Of a DNA stretch of 64,000 bases, positions 10,004 through 21,881 are shown in pieces. The notes below the pieces were generated by a model. The model worked only from the letters and a program-made list of their open reading frames with translations, was not told where the DNA came from and did not search any database. Position numbers and translations under genes: made by a program. This stretch comes from Ilex aquifolium (lineage: Eukaryota > Streptophyta > Magnoliopsida > Aquifoliales > Aquifoliaceae): positions 20,000,001 to 20,064,000 of the forward strand of contig OX637399.1 of the NCBI GenBank assembly GCA_951799425.1, written 5' to 3'. Positions within the stretch are counted from its first letter, which is position 1. Each line of letters begins with the position of its first letter.

Positions 10004-11284
10004 CAAGGTGCTTGACTTCTTCCATCGTTCCTAATTTCTGACCATGATTCCGGTTGTGTGTATGGCTTATATTTTTAGGTGAGTGTCACTCTCCCTCAGA
10101 TGTCATGCAAGAAATGGGAAAATGTATGAGTGAATGAAATGTGTGTGTGTGTGTGTACAAAAGTGTTCCCCAAGCGCAGAGAGACTTTCGAGTGTCGTGT
10201 TGTACTTGAAATTGGTATTCCAAGGTCGTCTCCTCAGGGAAGGAAGGTAAATTATGTTGAAGGTGATTTTGGTGAAAAAGGAAAAGTATAAAAATCTTTT
10301 GAATATGTGTTTTGGTGAGTTGTGTTCTTGATGGAAAATGCAATGGAAACAAGTGTTGGCTAATCCAAAGAGGTCATTCCAATGGGAATGTCAAATCAAC
10401 TCAAGACATTCTTCCAATGGTGCCTAGATGTTCGATTGATTTGTAGGAAACGAGGGACTAAAATAGAGGTGAGGATTAAAGCATACCCCATGATAAGTCT
10501 ACGGTGTATCAAGAACTCACAACCACGTCCACACTCATCCTAGTCAAACTAAACCGTCTTACACTACAAGGAGGAATGAAAAAGAGTTGATTTAGCATAC
10601 CCAAGAGGAATTCTCCCTTGAAATAACCAACTTAACTTTTAACTACTTATATTTAATGCAAGAACATACAATGTGTAAAGAGACATGGTATTGAGATGGA
10701 AATTAAGCTTGTATTAAAGTGAAGAGAAATGAAACTACAACAATAAGTGCATTTAATACCCAACTAAAAAGCTTGAAATGTAAAACTTGAATGTAACAAT
10801 GGTAGGTTGAAAGATACTTGACTAAACTTGCAATGCACTTGAAATAAATGACATTAAGTACAATAAATGAAGCTTACAAGAGTCTTACAGAAGATTACAA
10901 GTGAAATGGGTAAAGGAAATACAAAAATCTAACTTCTCTCTCTAAACTATGTCTTCCTCATTGAGCTTCGCTCTCTACAAATGCAGAATAATGTGAAGTG
11001 TAGCTTGCATTTTCGTCCATGGAGGTCTTCTAGCATGTGTGATAGAATTCCTATCCATAGGAAGCTGAGTTGATGGCTTGGGCAGGCTAGGACAAGCATA
11101 GCCTACAACTTCCCTGGCTTCCCTCTTCTCTCTTTTCCTCATTAATGCCTGGGCCACCAAAGTCCAATCTTAGGCAAGGGGAGGCATGTATGTGTGTAAG
11201 AGATGTCAGGGGACAAGAGGGAGAATCATAGGTGGGACCCCCAAATGGCAGAGCTTGAGTTGCAGGCTGTCTGGCATTTCTGGG

Positions 11285-11392
11285 CAAAACCTTCTGGAAG
11301 GTTTATGTAGGAACAGTGAAAACAGCAGTCCAGTGACCCAAACCTTCCGGAAGGTTCATTCCAGTAGACAAAAGTTTCCGGAAGGTTTTCAT
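11285..11392. repeat. TTCCGGAA palindromes (type A) in L2
   Basis: Cores at 11292 (one mismatch), 11345 and 11376; spacings 53 and 31, again near 5 and 3 helical turns. Solo LTR F inserted about 35 bp beyond the last one. Confidence 0.88.
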
Positions 11393-11733
11393 CCAATTTG
11401 CCTTTTTCTTGGTTTCTTGTAACACCCCTCATTTTCTTTTATATATGCATATAGATATATAGATATAGCAAATAATGGTTGTAAATATGTGGATAGGGGT
11501 ATTGAAGTGTGTTTGAACTTTGTAAATTTGAAAAGTAAAGATTTAAAATGTTAATGAAAATCATAGTTGAAATTTAGTTTTAGTGAGTGAAAATATAAAA
11601 TGTTAGGTCCTATAACTTGTATTAGATAGGTTTGGGGTATAAATATGTGTTGGAGAGGTTTGTGATGGATTTGGTTAGTTTTGGAATGGATTGGAAATGG
11701 AAAACAAAAGAAATAGGCAAAACTGGGTAAATG

Positions 11734-11829
11734 GCACCGGTACTGTGTACCGGTACCCCGATTCCAGAAGGTTTCTTGTACCGGTACTGGGTACCGGTAC
11801 TGAATGGTACCGGTACTGAGTACCGGTAC
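11734..11829. repeat. GTACCGGTAC palindrome cluster (type B) in chromovirus LTR F
   Basis: ACCGGT cores at 11736, 11749, 11780, 11793, 11809 and 11822: spacings 13, 31, 13, 16, 13. The last four copy the 13-16-13 layout of element B (1681-1723 and 3853-3895), and linkers are similar, although F and B belong to different retrotransposon lineages. Confidence 0.93.
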
Positions 11830-11885
11830 TACCGAAACCAGACTGTTTATTTTAAAGTCGCGAATTTCGGCCTCTCTCTCTCTTC

Positions 11886-11895
11886 CTATAAATAC
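11886..11895 (+). promoter_or_regulatory. TATA box of LTR F
   Basis: CTATAAATAC, about 60 bp after the last palindrome. A purine-rich leader (AGAGAGAAAGAGAGGGAGAG) follows near 11950, as is usual after the start site in plant LTRs. Confidence 0.75.
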
Positions 11896-13933
11896 TTAAG
11901 GCCGACTATTTGAGCCCCATTTCAGCCTTCTAAACCCTAGGCACCTTTAGAGAGAAAGAGAGGGAGAGAAGAACATCAAAGATAAGGAGAGATACACCAT
12001 TTTAGAAGATTAAAACCCTAGATTTCTAAGATTTCACTTCTCTATTCATTCTCTTTTCTTCCATTCTTCACCCACTCTCACCCAAATCTTTTGAAAACCC
12101 TAGGGAGAGGAGATTAAAAGGAAAAGAAAGGAAAGCAAGAAGGTCTTGAAACTTGGGTATTTGGCTAAAACTCTTGAGCATTGAGGTAGGGGATTTCTTC
12201 CTATTCTCTTACATTGAGGCTAGGATTAAATTATATGTATTCTTTGGTTCAAAATCATATATACTTGCTATTATTTACTTGATTCTTGATCCTCTTGCAT
12301 TTATTGCCATGTTTTAAACATTGTGGTAGTTGGGTAACCATTGAAGGTCCCTTTTTCATTCTCAAACCCTAGTTTTAAGAAAAATGAATTTTTCCTCTTT
12401 ACATTTTCTTTGTTCTCACCATCAAAACCTTAGTGCTTGATATTGTATAACAAAATGATGTTTATGGTGATCTCTTGCTCTTTTTCTTCAATTATGCTAT
12501 GGTACAAATTGTGAAATTCGGGGATTTTGGGATTTCTGGTAAATTGAGAAAATGTTTGTAATGATATCTCTTGTATGATTGTTGTGATGGACTGGAATTG
12601 CTTTCGAGCATTGCCGTAGAGTGTTAGAGGTTAGTCTATCCCGGTGGGGGTTTATGGTATGGTTAGAATGTGAGATATTTGTGGGAATTTTATCGCTTGC
12701 GTGGTTGTACGATACGAACATGGATTACTATGGACCGGGTATCATGTAGTGGGTATACGTCTTTATATGCCACGCGGGTATGAACTTTTCCTACCACATG
12801 GAGTGGGTAGACGCCTTTGTACGCTGTGTGGGTATAAACTTTTCATATCGCTAATGATCACTGGTTAGTAACGTGGGTTGTATCGGGCACACAGTGTGGG
12901 TCATCGTGCATTGTACCATAAATTGTTTTGACAAGAGTTTCGGGAAGTATGGGATTCTGCGAGAACTTGTTGAAAACGGTTCATGGTAAAATGAATTACC
13001 AATGGTATATGGTGTTTATTTATCCATTTCGATTACTATTGCTACTTAAACTTGAGATCTATTTAAAATGTCCTGCTTTTCCTTCAAAATGTTATATATG
13101 CTATTTGTGAAAATGAGACCAACCGTTTTATATGCTTTCCTAAACCTTGTTTGAGTTTGGGAAGATTTTGCTACAGAGCTTCGTGCTCATCCCCTACAAT
13201 TAACATTTTTTTCAGATTATGCTATAGAGGAGGAGCTTGGCGCTAATGAGCCGGGCCTTGGGGAAGCCTCATTAGAGGGGTACCTGGATCCCGAGTGGGA
13301 CATTTAGAGATGCCCCTTTTATTTTTGTTCTAGACTAGGAGATTTATTTCTGAACAATGTAAAGTCTAGATTCTTTTGAAACTCCGCTGCGATATATTCA
13401 TGTAATTCTTTTGGGGAATGTAATTGCCATATCTGGCCTATTCTTTTGGGATAATGTTAAGGATAGTATAGATGGTAAATAGAAATTTTATTGTTATTGG
13501 ATGGTTAAATGGACCCTGTGTGGTCAAGTTAATAGAATTGCACAGGTTGTGATTTTTGGGTGGAGCTTCCTGTACAAAGGAGACTCTGCCCAAATTTTGT
13601 TAAAATTAAGAATGTTTCTTATTCGATGGATATATATTTAGTTGCTCTCATGACATGAATGGTTTCATAGTGTAATGCCGTCCAGGGTGGTATTTGAGGT
13701 GTTACATTTCTTCACCTTCCAATCCTTCCTTTAAGCTATCCCCTCATCTTCATTGACTTTAAACACTACGATGGGAGCTCAACTCAAGCCATTTACAATT
13801 CTTCACCTAGATTCACACAAAACTTCATTAAAAGGTAGATTAAATGCATTTCTTTCCAAATTCACAACAAAAGCAATTATAAAAAGGGTATAACCACATA
13901 CAATATATACAATATTTTTTGCTAATCACAAGG

Positions 13934-15231
13934 GCCCATTTCTTTGTATCTAATCAATGTTTTGACCACTTCAACACTCCACTTCAGCCTCCTAACCTCT
14001 GCAATTAGCCTTTTTGCATGAAAGAGTGTAGGGTGTAATGATGAGATGATAGGAGAGAGAGAGTGGTTGGAAAAGGAAGGGGCATGCTTTTTGACTAACT
14101 TTGGAAGTGTTTTTGGATAACCTTTCCCCAAGGCAACCTATCTCAGCACACTCAAGAGTAGAAAGAGGGGGATGCACGATTTTACACTTGAATTTTGACA
14201 TTTTATTCAGCTTTTAGAGGGAGAATCTCCAAGGAAGAAGAAGGTAGTTCTAGAGAGAGAAAGCTAGGGTTTTTACATTTTTCTTGCTCATTTCCATTCT
14301 TGTAAGTTACTAAGGCTTGTAATCTTCATTTCTACACTAGATATACCTTTCATTTCCTAGTATGCATGATTTTTGTTAGAGTTCTTCCACATCAAGTGTT
14401 TTAAGGAATTTCCATTTTCAATATTTAAGCTTGTATGTTTTGAGTTTTATGTTTTTAGTGTTTGAATGAAGCTTTAAGTTTGCTCATCTCTTGCTCTCAT
14501 TAGTCTAAGTTAATAGTTACTTCCTTAGCAATGTTTTCTATGTTCTTTAGCATTTCTATTCTATATATGGCCGGCTAGGACACTGGTTGGTGAAATCCAA
14601 GGAAGTATTTCCATCCAGGTATGGAAAAATCAACCCTCACACACATTGTCTTGTTGTGTAGTGTGTTGAATTTGACTAGGTAGATTGAAATATATAGATT
14701 TGTACACATTTGATGCACCATAGACTTTTCGTGGGGCATGCCTTATCATCCCTTCAAATTTATACAAATAAATCTTCCTACGAATCAATTCAACACCAAT
14801 ACACACATTTGGTAATTCTTGATTTTTAATTCCTATCTTCTAATTGAACAAAAGCACTTTTGAGTTCAATTGAGTTATAATTGGGATTGATTAACCAAAC
14901 CCAGTGGAAAGAATTTCGGGGATAGAAAACCCTTTCTATTTATAGATTTTTAACCTCGACTCTCACGATTCAACCACATCTTCAAAGAACAAATTTTCAA
15001 TTTTTATTTTCAAAATCACTTTCAAAACACTTAGTCTTAAACTTCCCTGAGGAGACAACCTCAGAACTTTTTCTGAGTTAAAACACGACACGTAAGCCTT
15101 CCTATGCTTGGGGAGCAACTTTTGCATCACCACAATCTTGAGGGCACACCACTTTTGGATATTCACATACATTCAACCATAACCCCTCAAGCAAACCCCA
15201 AACCCATTGAGGTAGGGAAATAAATCAACCA
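13934..15231 (+). mobile_element. Main part of element E's 5' LTR
   Basis: Continues E's LTR after L2 and ends AACCA just before a primer-binding site at 15236. It has the U5 layout of A and B: TAGAGAGAGAAAGCTAGGG near 14255, then the region with TCTCTAAG-like and CTTGGGGAGCAA sequence near 15110. No frame is expected here. Confidence 0.75.
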
Positions 15232-15235
15232 CTTT

Positions 15236-15253
15236 TGGCGTTGCTGCCAAGGA
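15236..15253 (+). promoter_or_regulatory. Primer-binding site of element E
   Basis: TGGCGTTGCTGCCAAGGA, a diverged form of the tRNA-Asp site seen intact in A. It follows the LTR end by four bases and precedes a leader that resembles that of A (the AAGGTAAGTCTCATGATTTTCATCACG region has a counterpart at 59853). Confidence 0.8.
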
Positions 15254-15469
15254 AGGCACAAGTGCTAAGCAATTGAAGGTAATTCCGACCATCGAAGGTA
15301 AGTCTCATGATTTTCATCACGAGACGAGGTACATTGTTCCTTTGTATATAATTATGCATAATTTTCAATTATAGTTAGTCATTTTTAGTTATTTGTAGTT
15401 AGTACATTTGCATGGGGGGATGTTGTAACCAAAATAGACTAGTCAGATGTGATCAATGACCAAACATGA

Positions 15470-15917
15470 ACATAAATCAAGACCCTCCCGAAGATGTCGA
15501 AGATAATTTTGAGGATAATGGTGCTAACAATCCAAGGGGTGGACGAGTACAAATCCCTTGAGTACAAAACCCCCGAATGTAATTCCCCCTCCAAGAAATG
15601 AAGGAAATAATCTCCCTATTGATCCCCCAGCGAGATCAATGAGAGATTATCTCCAACCCACATGAAGCACCACCCCATCATGCATACTCTTACCAGTGGA
15701 AGTGCATGGTTTTCTTATCAAACCGGGCATGTTAAAACTACTTCCTCAATTTCATGGCATGGAACGAGAAAATCCTTACCTACATATTAAGGAATTTGAG
15801 GAAATAGTTGGAACATTTATTTCAAATCATGCAATAGAAGACATGGCACACATGAAGTTATTTCCCTTTTCTCTCAAGGATGAAGCAAAAACTTGGTTGA
15901 ATTCCATGAAACCACGC
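15470..15917 (+). pseudogene. Element E: start of gag, left of nested element D
   Basis: Translation from about 15696 reads an Athila-type gag N-terminus (KLLPQFHGMERENPYLHIKE, then MKLFPFSLKDEAKTWLNS). Element D interrupts it at 15917 and the gag resumes at 52921. E is broken, with several breaks, and is the oldest layer of the nest. Confidence 0.82.
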
Positions 15918-17629
15918 TGCTTGATGGTTTTCCCTGATGTCCAAACACGAACCCGGATTATGTGTTTATGTCTTATAGAAATTGGTGAGTGTCACTCTCC
16001 CTCGGGTTCAACGCAAGAAATGGGGAAAATCGTGTGGATGAACAAAAACTTGGGTGTGTGTGTGCAAAAGTGCTCCCTAAGTGTAGAGAGACTTGCAATG
16101 TCATGTTTTACTTGGAATGGGTATTCCAAGGTCGTCTCCTTAGGGAAGAAAAGGTCAAATGCTTTTGAAGGGTGATTTGTAAAGAAATGAAAATTGAAAA
16201 ATCTCATGAATTGTATTTTGGTGAGTTGTGTTTTGAGAAATATGCAAGAAAGCAAGGTTGGTTAATCCATAGAGGTCATTCCAATGGGAATGCCAAATCG
16301 ACTCAATTTATTCAACTAATGGTGTCTCGGTGTTTGATTGATTCGTAGAAAGTGAGGTACTAATGTGTTTGTGTTGGACAAAAGCATACCCCGTGACAAG
16401 TCTACGGTGTATTGAGAGCCCACAACCATGTCCGCACTCAACCTAGTCAAACCAAACAATTTACACTATGAGGAAGAACGAAAGAGAGTCGATTTCACAT
16501 ACCCAAGAGGAAATTCCCCTTGGATTAGCCAACTAAAAGTTTAGCTACTCATAGTAAAGGTAAGAACAAACATAATGTAAAGACACATGGTAGTGAAATG
16601 AAACATGAAACTTGTATTGATGCAAGACAAGATTTAAGCTACAAGAGCAAAGTCATTCATACCCAAAATACAAAGCTTGAAGAGGAAATACCCAAATGTA
16701 GAAATGAAAATACAAAAACACTTAGCTAAGCTTGATTACAACTTGAATAAAAGAGATAGAGTGTAAGAGGGAAGGATTACAAGTAAAATAAAGCTTACTA
16801 CAATGAAAATGGTGAAGGAAATGTAAAAACCCAACTTTCTCTCTCTAAAACTTCATCTTCAACCTTGGAGCTTCTCTCTCTAAAAGCATGTAAAAAATCT
16901 AAATAATGGTGTAAGGCTTCTCTAAAATTCATCCATCCTCCCTCCCTTAGCATGTGTGAACGGAATTGGAATGATTGGAGAGAGGTTGGACACTTGAACA
17001 AACAATTTCAGTCCAAGCCTGCTCCTCCCATGCTTTCCCAACCACCCCTCTTCTCTCTCTTACATCAAATCCGACTTTGGGGGTTAGGAGAGCATCATGG
17101 GGTATCAAACATATCAAGGTATAGTTTGGAGGACAAGAGGTGGGCCTCCGGAGTAGGTGGAGTCATGTGAACAGGTGTCTAGCATAAATGAGGGAAACCT
17201 ACCGGTAGAATGTAGAAAACCTACCAGTAGGTTTTTTCCAGTAAGATTTTCTAGCATTAGGTTTTTGCATGGCAGACATTGAAGATTTCCAGTAGCATTT
17301 TCTACCAATAGGTATTGAGTCTTCTACCGGTAGGTCCTGACTGACTTCTACCAGTAGGTCTTGGTTACCTTCTACCGGTAGGTTTTGTCTTGCTTTGGAA
17401 TTTTCTTGGTTCCTTGAGGTCTCGAGCCATCCGTTAAGCAGTCTGTTCTTCCCCATTGACTTTGAGCACTTGATGGGATGCTTTATATATGACCTTACCT
17501 GCTCTTTACCTTCAATCACACAAATCTCCATTAGTTGTGAGTTTGAAACCATTTCCCCCAATTTTCACCACAAAACAAGTAATGTAGGTGCAATAGAGAT
17601 GCATGATGTGCAATATTCTATACTCATCA
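15918..17629 (-). mobile_element. 3' LTR of element D
   Basis: 1712 bp; on the minus strand starts TGATGAGTATAG and ends ATCAAGCA. It pairs with 51187-52915. It contains the type-D palindromes and, at 17138-17149, a diverged form of the GGTCCCAC box found in other LTRs. Confidence 0.9.
17196..17382. repeat. CTACCGGTAG palindromes (type D) in D's 3' LTR
   Basis: Perfect or near cores at 17201, 17223, 17304, 17326, 17350 and 17374. The run 17304-17374 has spacings 22, 24 and 24. The full motif is CTACCGGTAG, often extended to CCTACCGGTAGG. Several copies carry one change at the central CG (ACCAGT, ACCAAT), as expected from methylated-CpG decay. Confidence 0.9.
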
Positions 17630-17650
17630 CACTCCCCAACTTGAGTTTTG
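17630..17650 (-). promoter_or_regulatory. Polypurine tract of element D
   Basis: Minus-strand CTCAAGTTGGGGAGTG directly before the LTR's TGATGAG. It matches the tracts of A, B, C and I. Confidence 0.85.
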
Positions 17651-18021
17651 CTAGTCCCTAACAAACTTTATTTTCAAACAACACTACATAAAAAAATTAA
17701 TTATATCCATATTACACAATTCACATATCAACATCATACTCGTAAATGAACTTGGGGCAAAATGAAACAAACAAAATGTGGCTCTTTCATTCATAATTTT
17801 CATGAGGTTCAGTACAAAGATCTTGTGACAAAAAAAATGGCCTGTGATCCTAGAGACTTTTCTATTAGGCCGACTACCCCTAAACCACTATGTACAATCA
17901 ACCCCAAAACAACAAAATCGAGAGTAAGAACTATCTACTCCTCCGCATCGTCACCGGACTCATTATCATCCCACTCATCATCGTCACCATCCTCGCCATC
18001 AAACTCCTCATCATCGGAATC

Positions 18022-19249
18022 CTACACATCTAAAACAGTCGAGCTCATGAGGATAGAAGTGGATGGCCCAGAGGTGGAAAGTGGTGACACTTCAGGGAGA
18101 GGCTCTCCTGGGAAAGTCCTCTCGAAGATCCTGGTGACCATCAGTGTTAGCAGCTGCATAGTCCCACTAAAGTCTTCCAACCATCCCTCGATCGCATCAA
18201 GGCGCTGAGGGACCATACGAGGTGGGGCAGTAGTGGATGGCCCAGAGGTGGAAGGTCCAGCTGTAGGTGGCTCGACTCTCGATGGCCTAGCTCTCTCTTC
18301 CCTCTATGCAAACCCTTCTATCATGGCCGACCTCTTCATGCTGTTGAACTTGGCTATGGTGCCAAACTCTGGAGGAAGAGTCACATCGGTGGGGCTGCCC
18401 TTCACCTTGTTATGGCGGCAGATCTTTGTGACATGGTGGGCATAAGGAACATTTTCCTTTGGCTTATTAGCCTGGGCGTATTCCTTCATCACCTCCCAAA
18501 TCATGAAGGCAATGTACATCCTCTTGCCCGACATGAAAGCATGGAAAAGGGCTAGCTTTTGCTCCCCCAGAGTCTTCTTCGCACCCCGAGGTAACAAATT
18601 GTAATGAAGCACTTTGTTCATTACCCCGTAAGAATGCCTGAGTGGCCGAACTTGAATTTTTCCATTAAACTATGTCGGGTCTTCATACCTCAAACTTCCA
18701 TATTCCTGGAGTGACCTCCTCCCATGGGTGTTGTGAGGATAGACCGTGGTGTTGGGAGGAGGTCTCTGGTAATGCAATGACTCCCAGTGTGATCTCCATC
18801 ACCTTCCATCTCATGTTGGTCTTCAACAAAAACAAGTCCTCATCCACCACCCCTAGCTTTTGATAAAACTCCCTACACATGGGAAGCCCAAACCACCCCA
18901 CGAGCTTGAAAACATTGATGCCATGGCCCTCTTTCACTCAGACCACGTCATCGTTTGCCCCGAGGGTGAGCCTATCTACCTGCTGCTCGCACGTCACATT
19001 TTTCCCTTTTATACTTTTCATGCGAGCGTCATTTTTTTGCTTTTTCCTTTGTTCCCCACCACTAGGGCTTACCTCCTCAATCCTCTTGCGGGCTCTGGTT
19101 CCCGCAGGAGGTGGAGAGCGGGGGCCCGTTTGCTTGGTACGAGCCATAACAATCAAAAATGACCCTAGGGTGACAAAAGTCAACAACCAACCCCATACTA
19201 TGTCAAAAATATCAAAGGATGCATGAAAAGACTTAACCAATCGAGCCAT
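18022..19249 (-). pseudogene. ORF X of element D (broken)
   Basis: Homologue of B's ORF X, spread over several reading frames. From the start at 19249 a 34-residue hydrophobic extension leads to an internal Met at 19147 reading MARTKQTGPRSPPP, then a basic stretch (RARKR, RKKQKND) and NVTCEQQVDRLTL, which matches B's NVTCERQLDRISL. Further on come CREFYQKL and VLHYNLLPRGAKK (B: LLHYNLFPKAAKK). The extension is exactly as long as in B. The N-terminal six residues after the internal Met equal histone H3's first six. It has several breaks. Confidence 0.82.
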
Positions 19250-19542
19250 TCCTCCAATTTCCAAGCTTTGGGTGAAAATTGTGGTTGTTAATGGTTTGGT
19301 GATGCTTTGTGAAGGAAAAAAGCGTTTTTGTGGGGTAGAGGTAAAGGAAATGAGGAGTAATCACTGTGAATCAAAAACTTGGGGAGGATAATCGGGTGAT
19401 TTGATGAATGTCCAAAGGTTCTTTGAGTATTTGGAGGGTTTTGAGAGATGGGAGAGGGTTTTTAAGGTTGAGATGATTGAGGAAAGTGAAGGGTTTCACC
19501 AATTTTTTGGGTTAAAAACCCTCGTTTTTGGGTTTCTTTGCA

Positions 19543-19609
19543 AAACCTACCGTAGATCATCAAAAACCTACTGGTAGAACTGTGCACTAGAAAATTTCTA
19601 CCGGTAGGT
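19543..19609. repeat. Type-D palindromes upstream of D's ORF X
   Basis: One perfect CTACCGGTAG (core 19600) and two diverged copies (cores 19549 and 19570), about 300-360 bp upstream of the ORF X start on the minus strand. This is the motif found in the same element's LTRs. Confidence 0.8.
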
Positions 19610-21480
19610 TTCAACTTTTTGCAAAAATTTCCCTACGCTGTCATCCTCACCCCCACTCCAAGTTTATTCGACTCCGACACATTCTAATGACCTATTTACT
19701 ATCTCAACTTCACAAAAAACATGATCAATGCTAGTGAACCATAGAGTGTGACCATGTCCAAATTCATTTACAAAATTACAATATGATTTGTGTTTTGATG
19801 CTTTTGAAACACATGACATAGAATTCTAAATTCAACAAAATAAACATCCAATATGTAAAGCACAAACTAAAGTACTAAAGGCATTCCTCTTCCTTTCTCA
19901 TTTCTAAAATTTGAGCAAAATTCCCCTATCCTATAGCTCAAGGTTGCCTGACACAATTTTTCAAACACCCGAACCAATCACACATGAGTTTCATCATAGC
20001 TTTAAATTCTATTCTAGAGTATACACCCACACATTTCTTTTCAAACTCGTGTGTGTGTGAAATGAATATGTAATTTAAGCATTTACTCAACGAAATCCAC
20101 ATTCATTTAGCTATCCAAATTCAGCTTTAATGCAATTCTCACCAAGGGTTTCTGTAAAAAATGACTAACTCTATGATTATCTTGGCATGCTCTCTTGGTG
20201 TATATGTGAGATAGAATATTGTGCACAAACCAAAATGCTCACATATAATCCAAAAATGATGTGCATGCATAACAATTGAAACGACCTTGGCATAATCTCA
20301 TGAATGGAATGTTAGGGCACTAGATAGCAAAACCAACTTTTTTTCTCATTTAAAATGTGCCCTCACCATGCTTTCTCTAGATCATTTGGGGCTTTCATGG
20401 GTTGTAATGAGGCCTTGGGGTGATATTTGGGCTGAGTGAAATGAAGGGTAGAGGGAGACAAAAAGGGTTATTCTGAGAGCATGACCTTTATTATAAAAAA
20501 TCTCCTTTTTGTAGAATTTTCAACTTTACACATTCACTTCACTTTTAGTCTCTTTTTCTTCTTCTTTCCTCAACATTTTTCTTCTCTTTTCTTTCCTTTT
20601 CTTTTTCAACCCCCTGTTTCTCTTTTTCTCTTGGATTTTTGCCTTCTTTTTCATTCAAAATTGGAATTCAGGGCCATTCATCCCTTTATTTGGGTTTCCT
20701 CACCACATTTCTTTTTCTTCATAATTAATCACTGTCAGTCTCGGTAATAATAATCATTTTGCACTGGCTTGGAAAAACGTGTGGCATGGAAATGAATTTT
20801 CAAATAGAGCTAATCACGACACTAGGGATAAATTTTTCACAAGAAAAAAGGCTAAGGCTCAACGCAATTCAAAGATGGCCTAAGATCATCTCTAGATAAG
20901 CATGGGGAGGCATGTTGGAATTTCAAGACAAAGTCAATCAACTATCCACATGCACTCTAACCAAATCAAGCATAATGAGATTATTGAACAGATTCTGAAT
21001 TTGAAAAATATGTTCCTTTGAGTAATTGTAAGTTCCCTCCAACAACAATTGGCACTAAAGCTCAAATGGGTACTTACTTCATCTCCACTACGTATGTCAA
21101 GCTCTAAAATGTGGATCCAATCAGTAAATTGTCGAAATAACACATTCAGGGTACACTATGGTTGAGTTCAAAAGAAAACACATATGTAATACTCAGGCAT
21201 AGGATAAATTTCTATGATGTACTCATGTGTTCAAAGTTCAAAATGAAGATCAAAATATCACTAAACCCATAACACTTTGAATAGGGGAATATGGTTCAAC
21301 ATTCAGATATTTTCTACAAAAAAATTTATAATTTTTCACATTTTTTTCAACTATTCTATACAAAAAAATGGTAGAATATGTGAATGGTGCATTTCACCAC
21401 AAAATGATATTGTCAACAAAAATTGGTTTATCATACAAATGGTGCACCTCACCCCTCCCCCAACTTGAACTATGCGTTGT
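19610..21480 (-). mobile_element. Conserved noncoding block of element D
   Basis: About 1.9 kb between integrase and the ORF X promoter without a supported frame. On the minus strand it begins with an internal purine tract (AAGTTGGGGGAGGGGTGAGG near 21450), then sequence shared with A 61640-63060 and I 45360-46560, including a long pyrimidine/purine-biased stretch (20520-20700). In D and B the block precedes ORF X; in C1 it follows it. Confidence 0.7.
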
Positions 21481-21881
21481 CCTCAATGCAACAAAAAGAT
21501 ATGGAATGCAATGATGGACTTAAAAAGATAAGAAGGGCAAGAGAACACCTCACAATGAGCTTTGACAAAAGCACCACTATTTGTAAATGTGAAGAAAGAA
21601 CACTATGCACAGATGAAAGTAAGTAGACAATTTAACTTGCAAAATAAAGAATAAAGAAAACAATTGTACACTAATATCTACTTGAACAGTTATGTCTCAA
21701 CAAGGTCCGGATAGACCGAATCCACCAACTCCTCTTCCACTGTTTGAATTTCAAAACCCTCAACTAATGGTTTAAGCCTTTGACCATTGACCTTGAATTT
21801 TTTACCATCTTCGGGGTTTTCTACGTCCACGGCTCTGTTTGGGTAGGCCATCTTGACAATATAGGGGCCATCCCAATGTGA

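Larger units (their letters stand above)
11418..13706 (+). mobile_element. Solo LTR F (chromovirus type, 2289 bp) with target duplication TTTCT
   Basis: Begins TGTAACACCCC and ends GGTGTTACA; TTTCT flanks it at 11413-11417 and 13707-13711. These termini are typical of Tekay/Del LTRs, and no internal region is present. The promoter has a type-B palindrome cluster (11736-11827) followed by a TATA box. The end region includes TGTGTGGTCAAG as in LTR G. The perfect target duplication suggests a fairly recent insertion. Confidence 0.88.
10009..13928 (-). mobile_element. Solo LTR L2 (type-A family), interrupted by solo LTR F
   Basis: Minus-strand LTR starting TGATTAGC at 13928 and ending at 10009. 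CAAGG at 10004-10008 and again at 13929-13933 is the target duplication. Without F its length is about 1.63 kb, close to L3 (1.70 kb), which it resembles. It carries three type-A palindromes (11292-11383) and GGTGGGACCC at 11231. No internal region is present, so it is a solo LTR inside E's LTR. Confidence 0.88.

Noticed and set aside
17762-18208. Plus-strand Ser-rich frame opposite D's ORF X
   Set aside because: It is the antisense shadow of the acidic C-terminus of ORF X, as in element B.
19100-19162. Captured host histone H3 gene fragment
   Set aside because: Only the first six residues match; what follows is ORF X sequence shared with B, with no histone fold.
20520-20720. Pyrimidine-rich stretch as a coding Phe/Leu-rich membrane protein
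   Set aside because: It lies in the conserved noncoding block, matches noncoding sequence of A and I, and the frame is on the strand opposite to the element.
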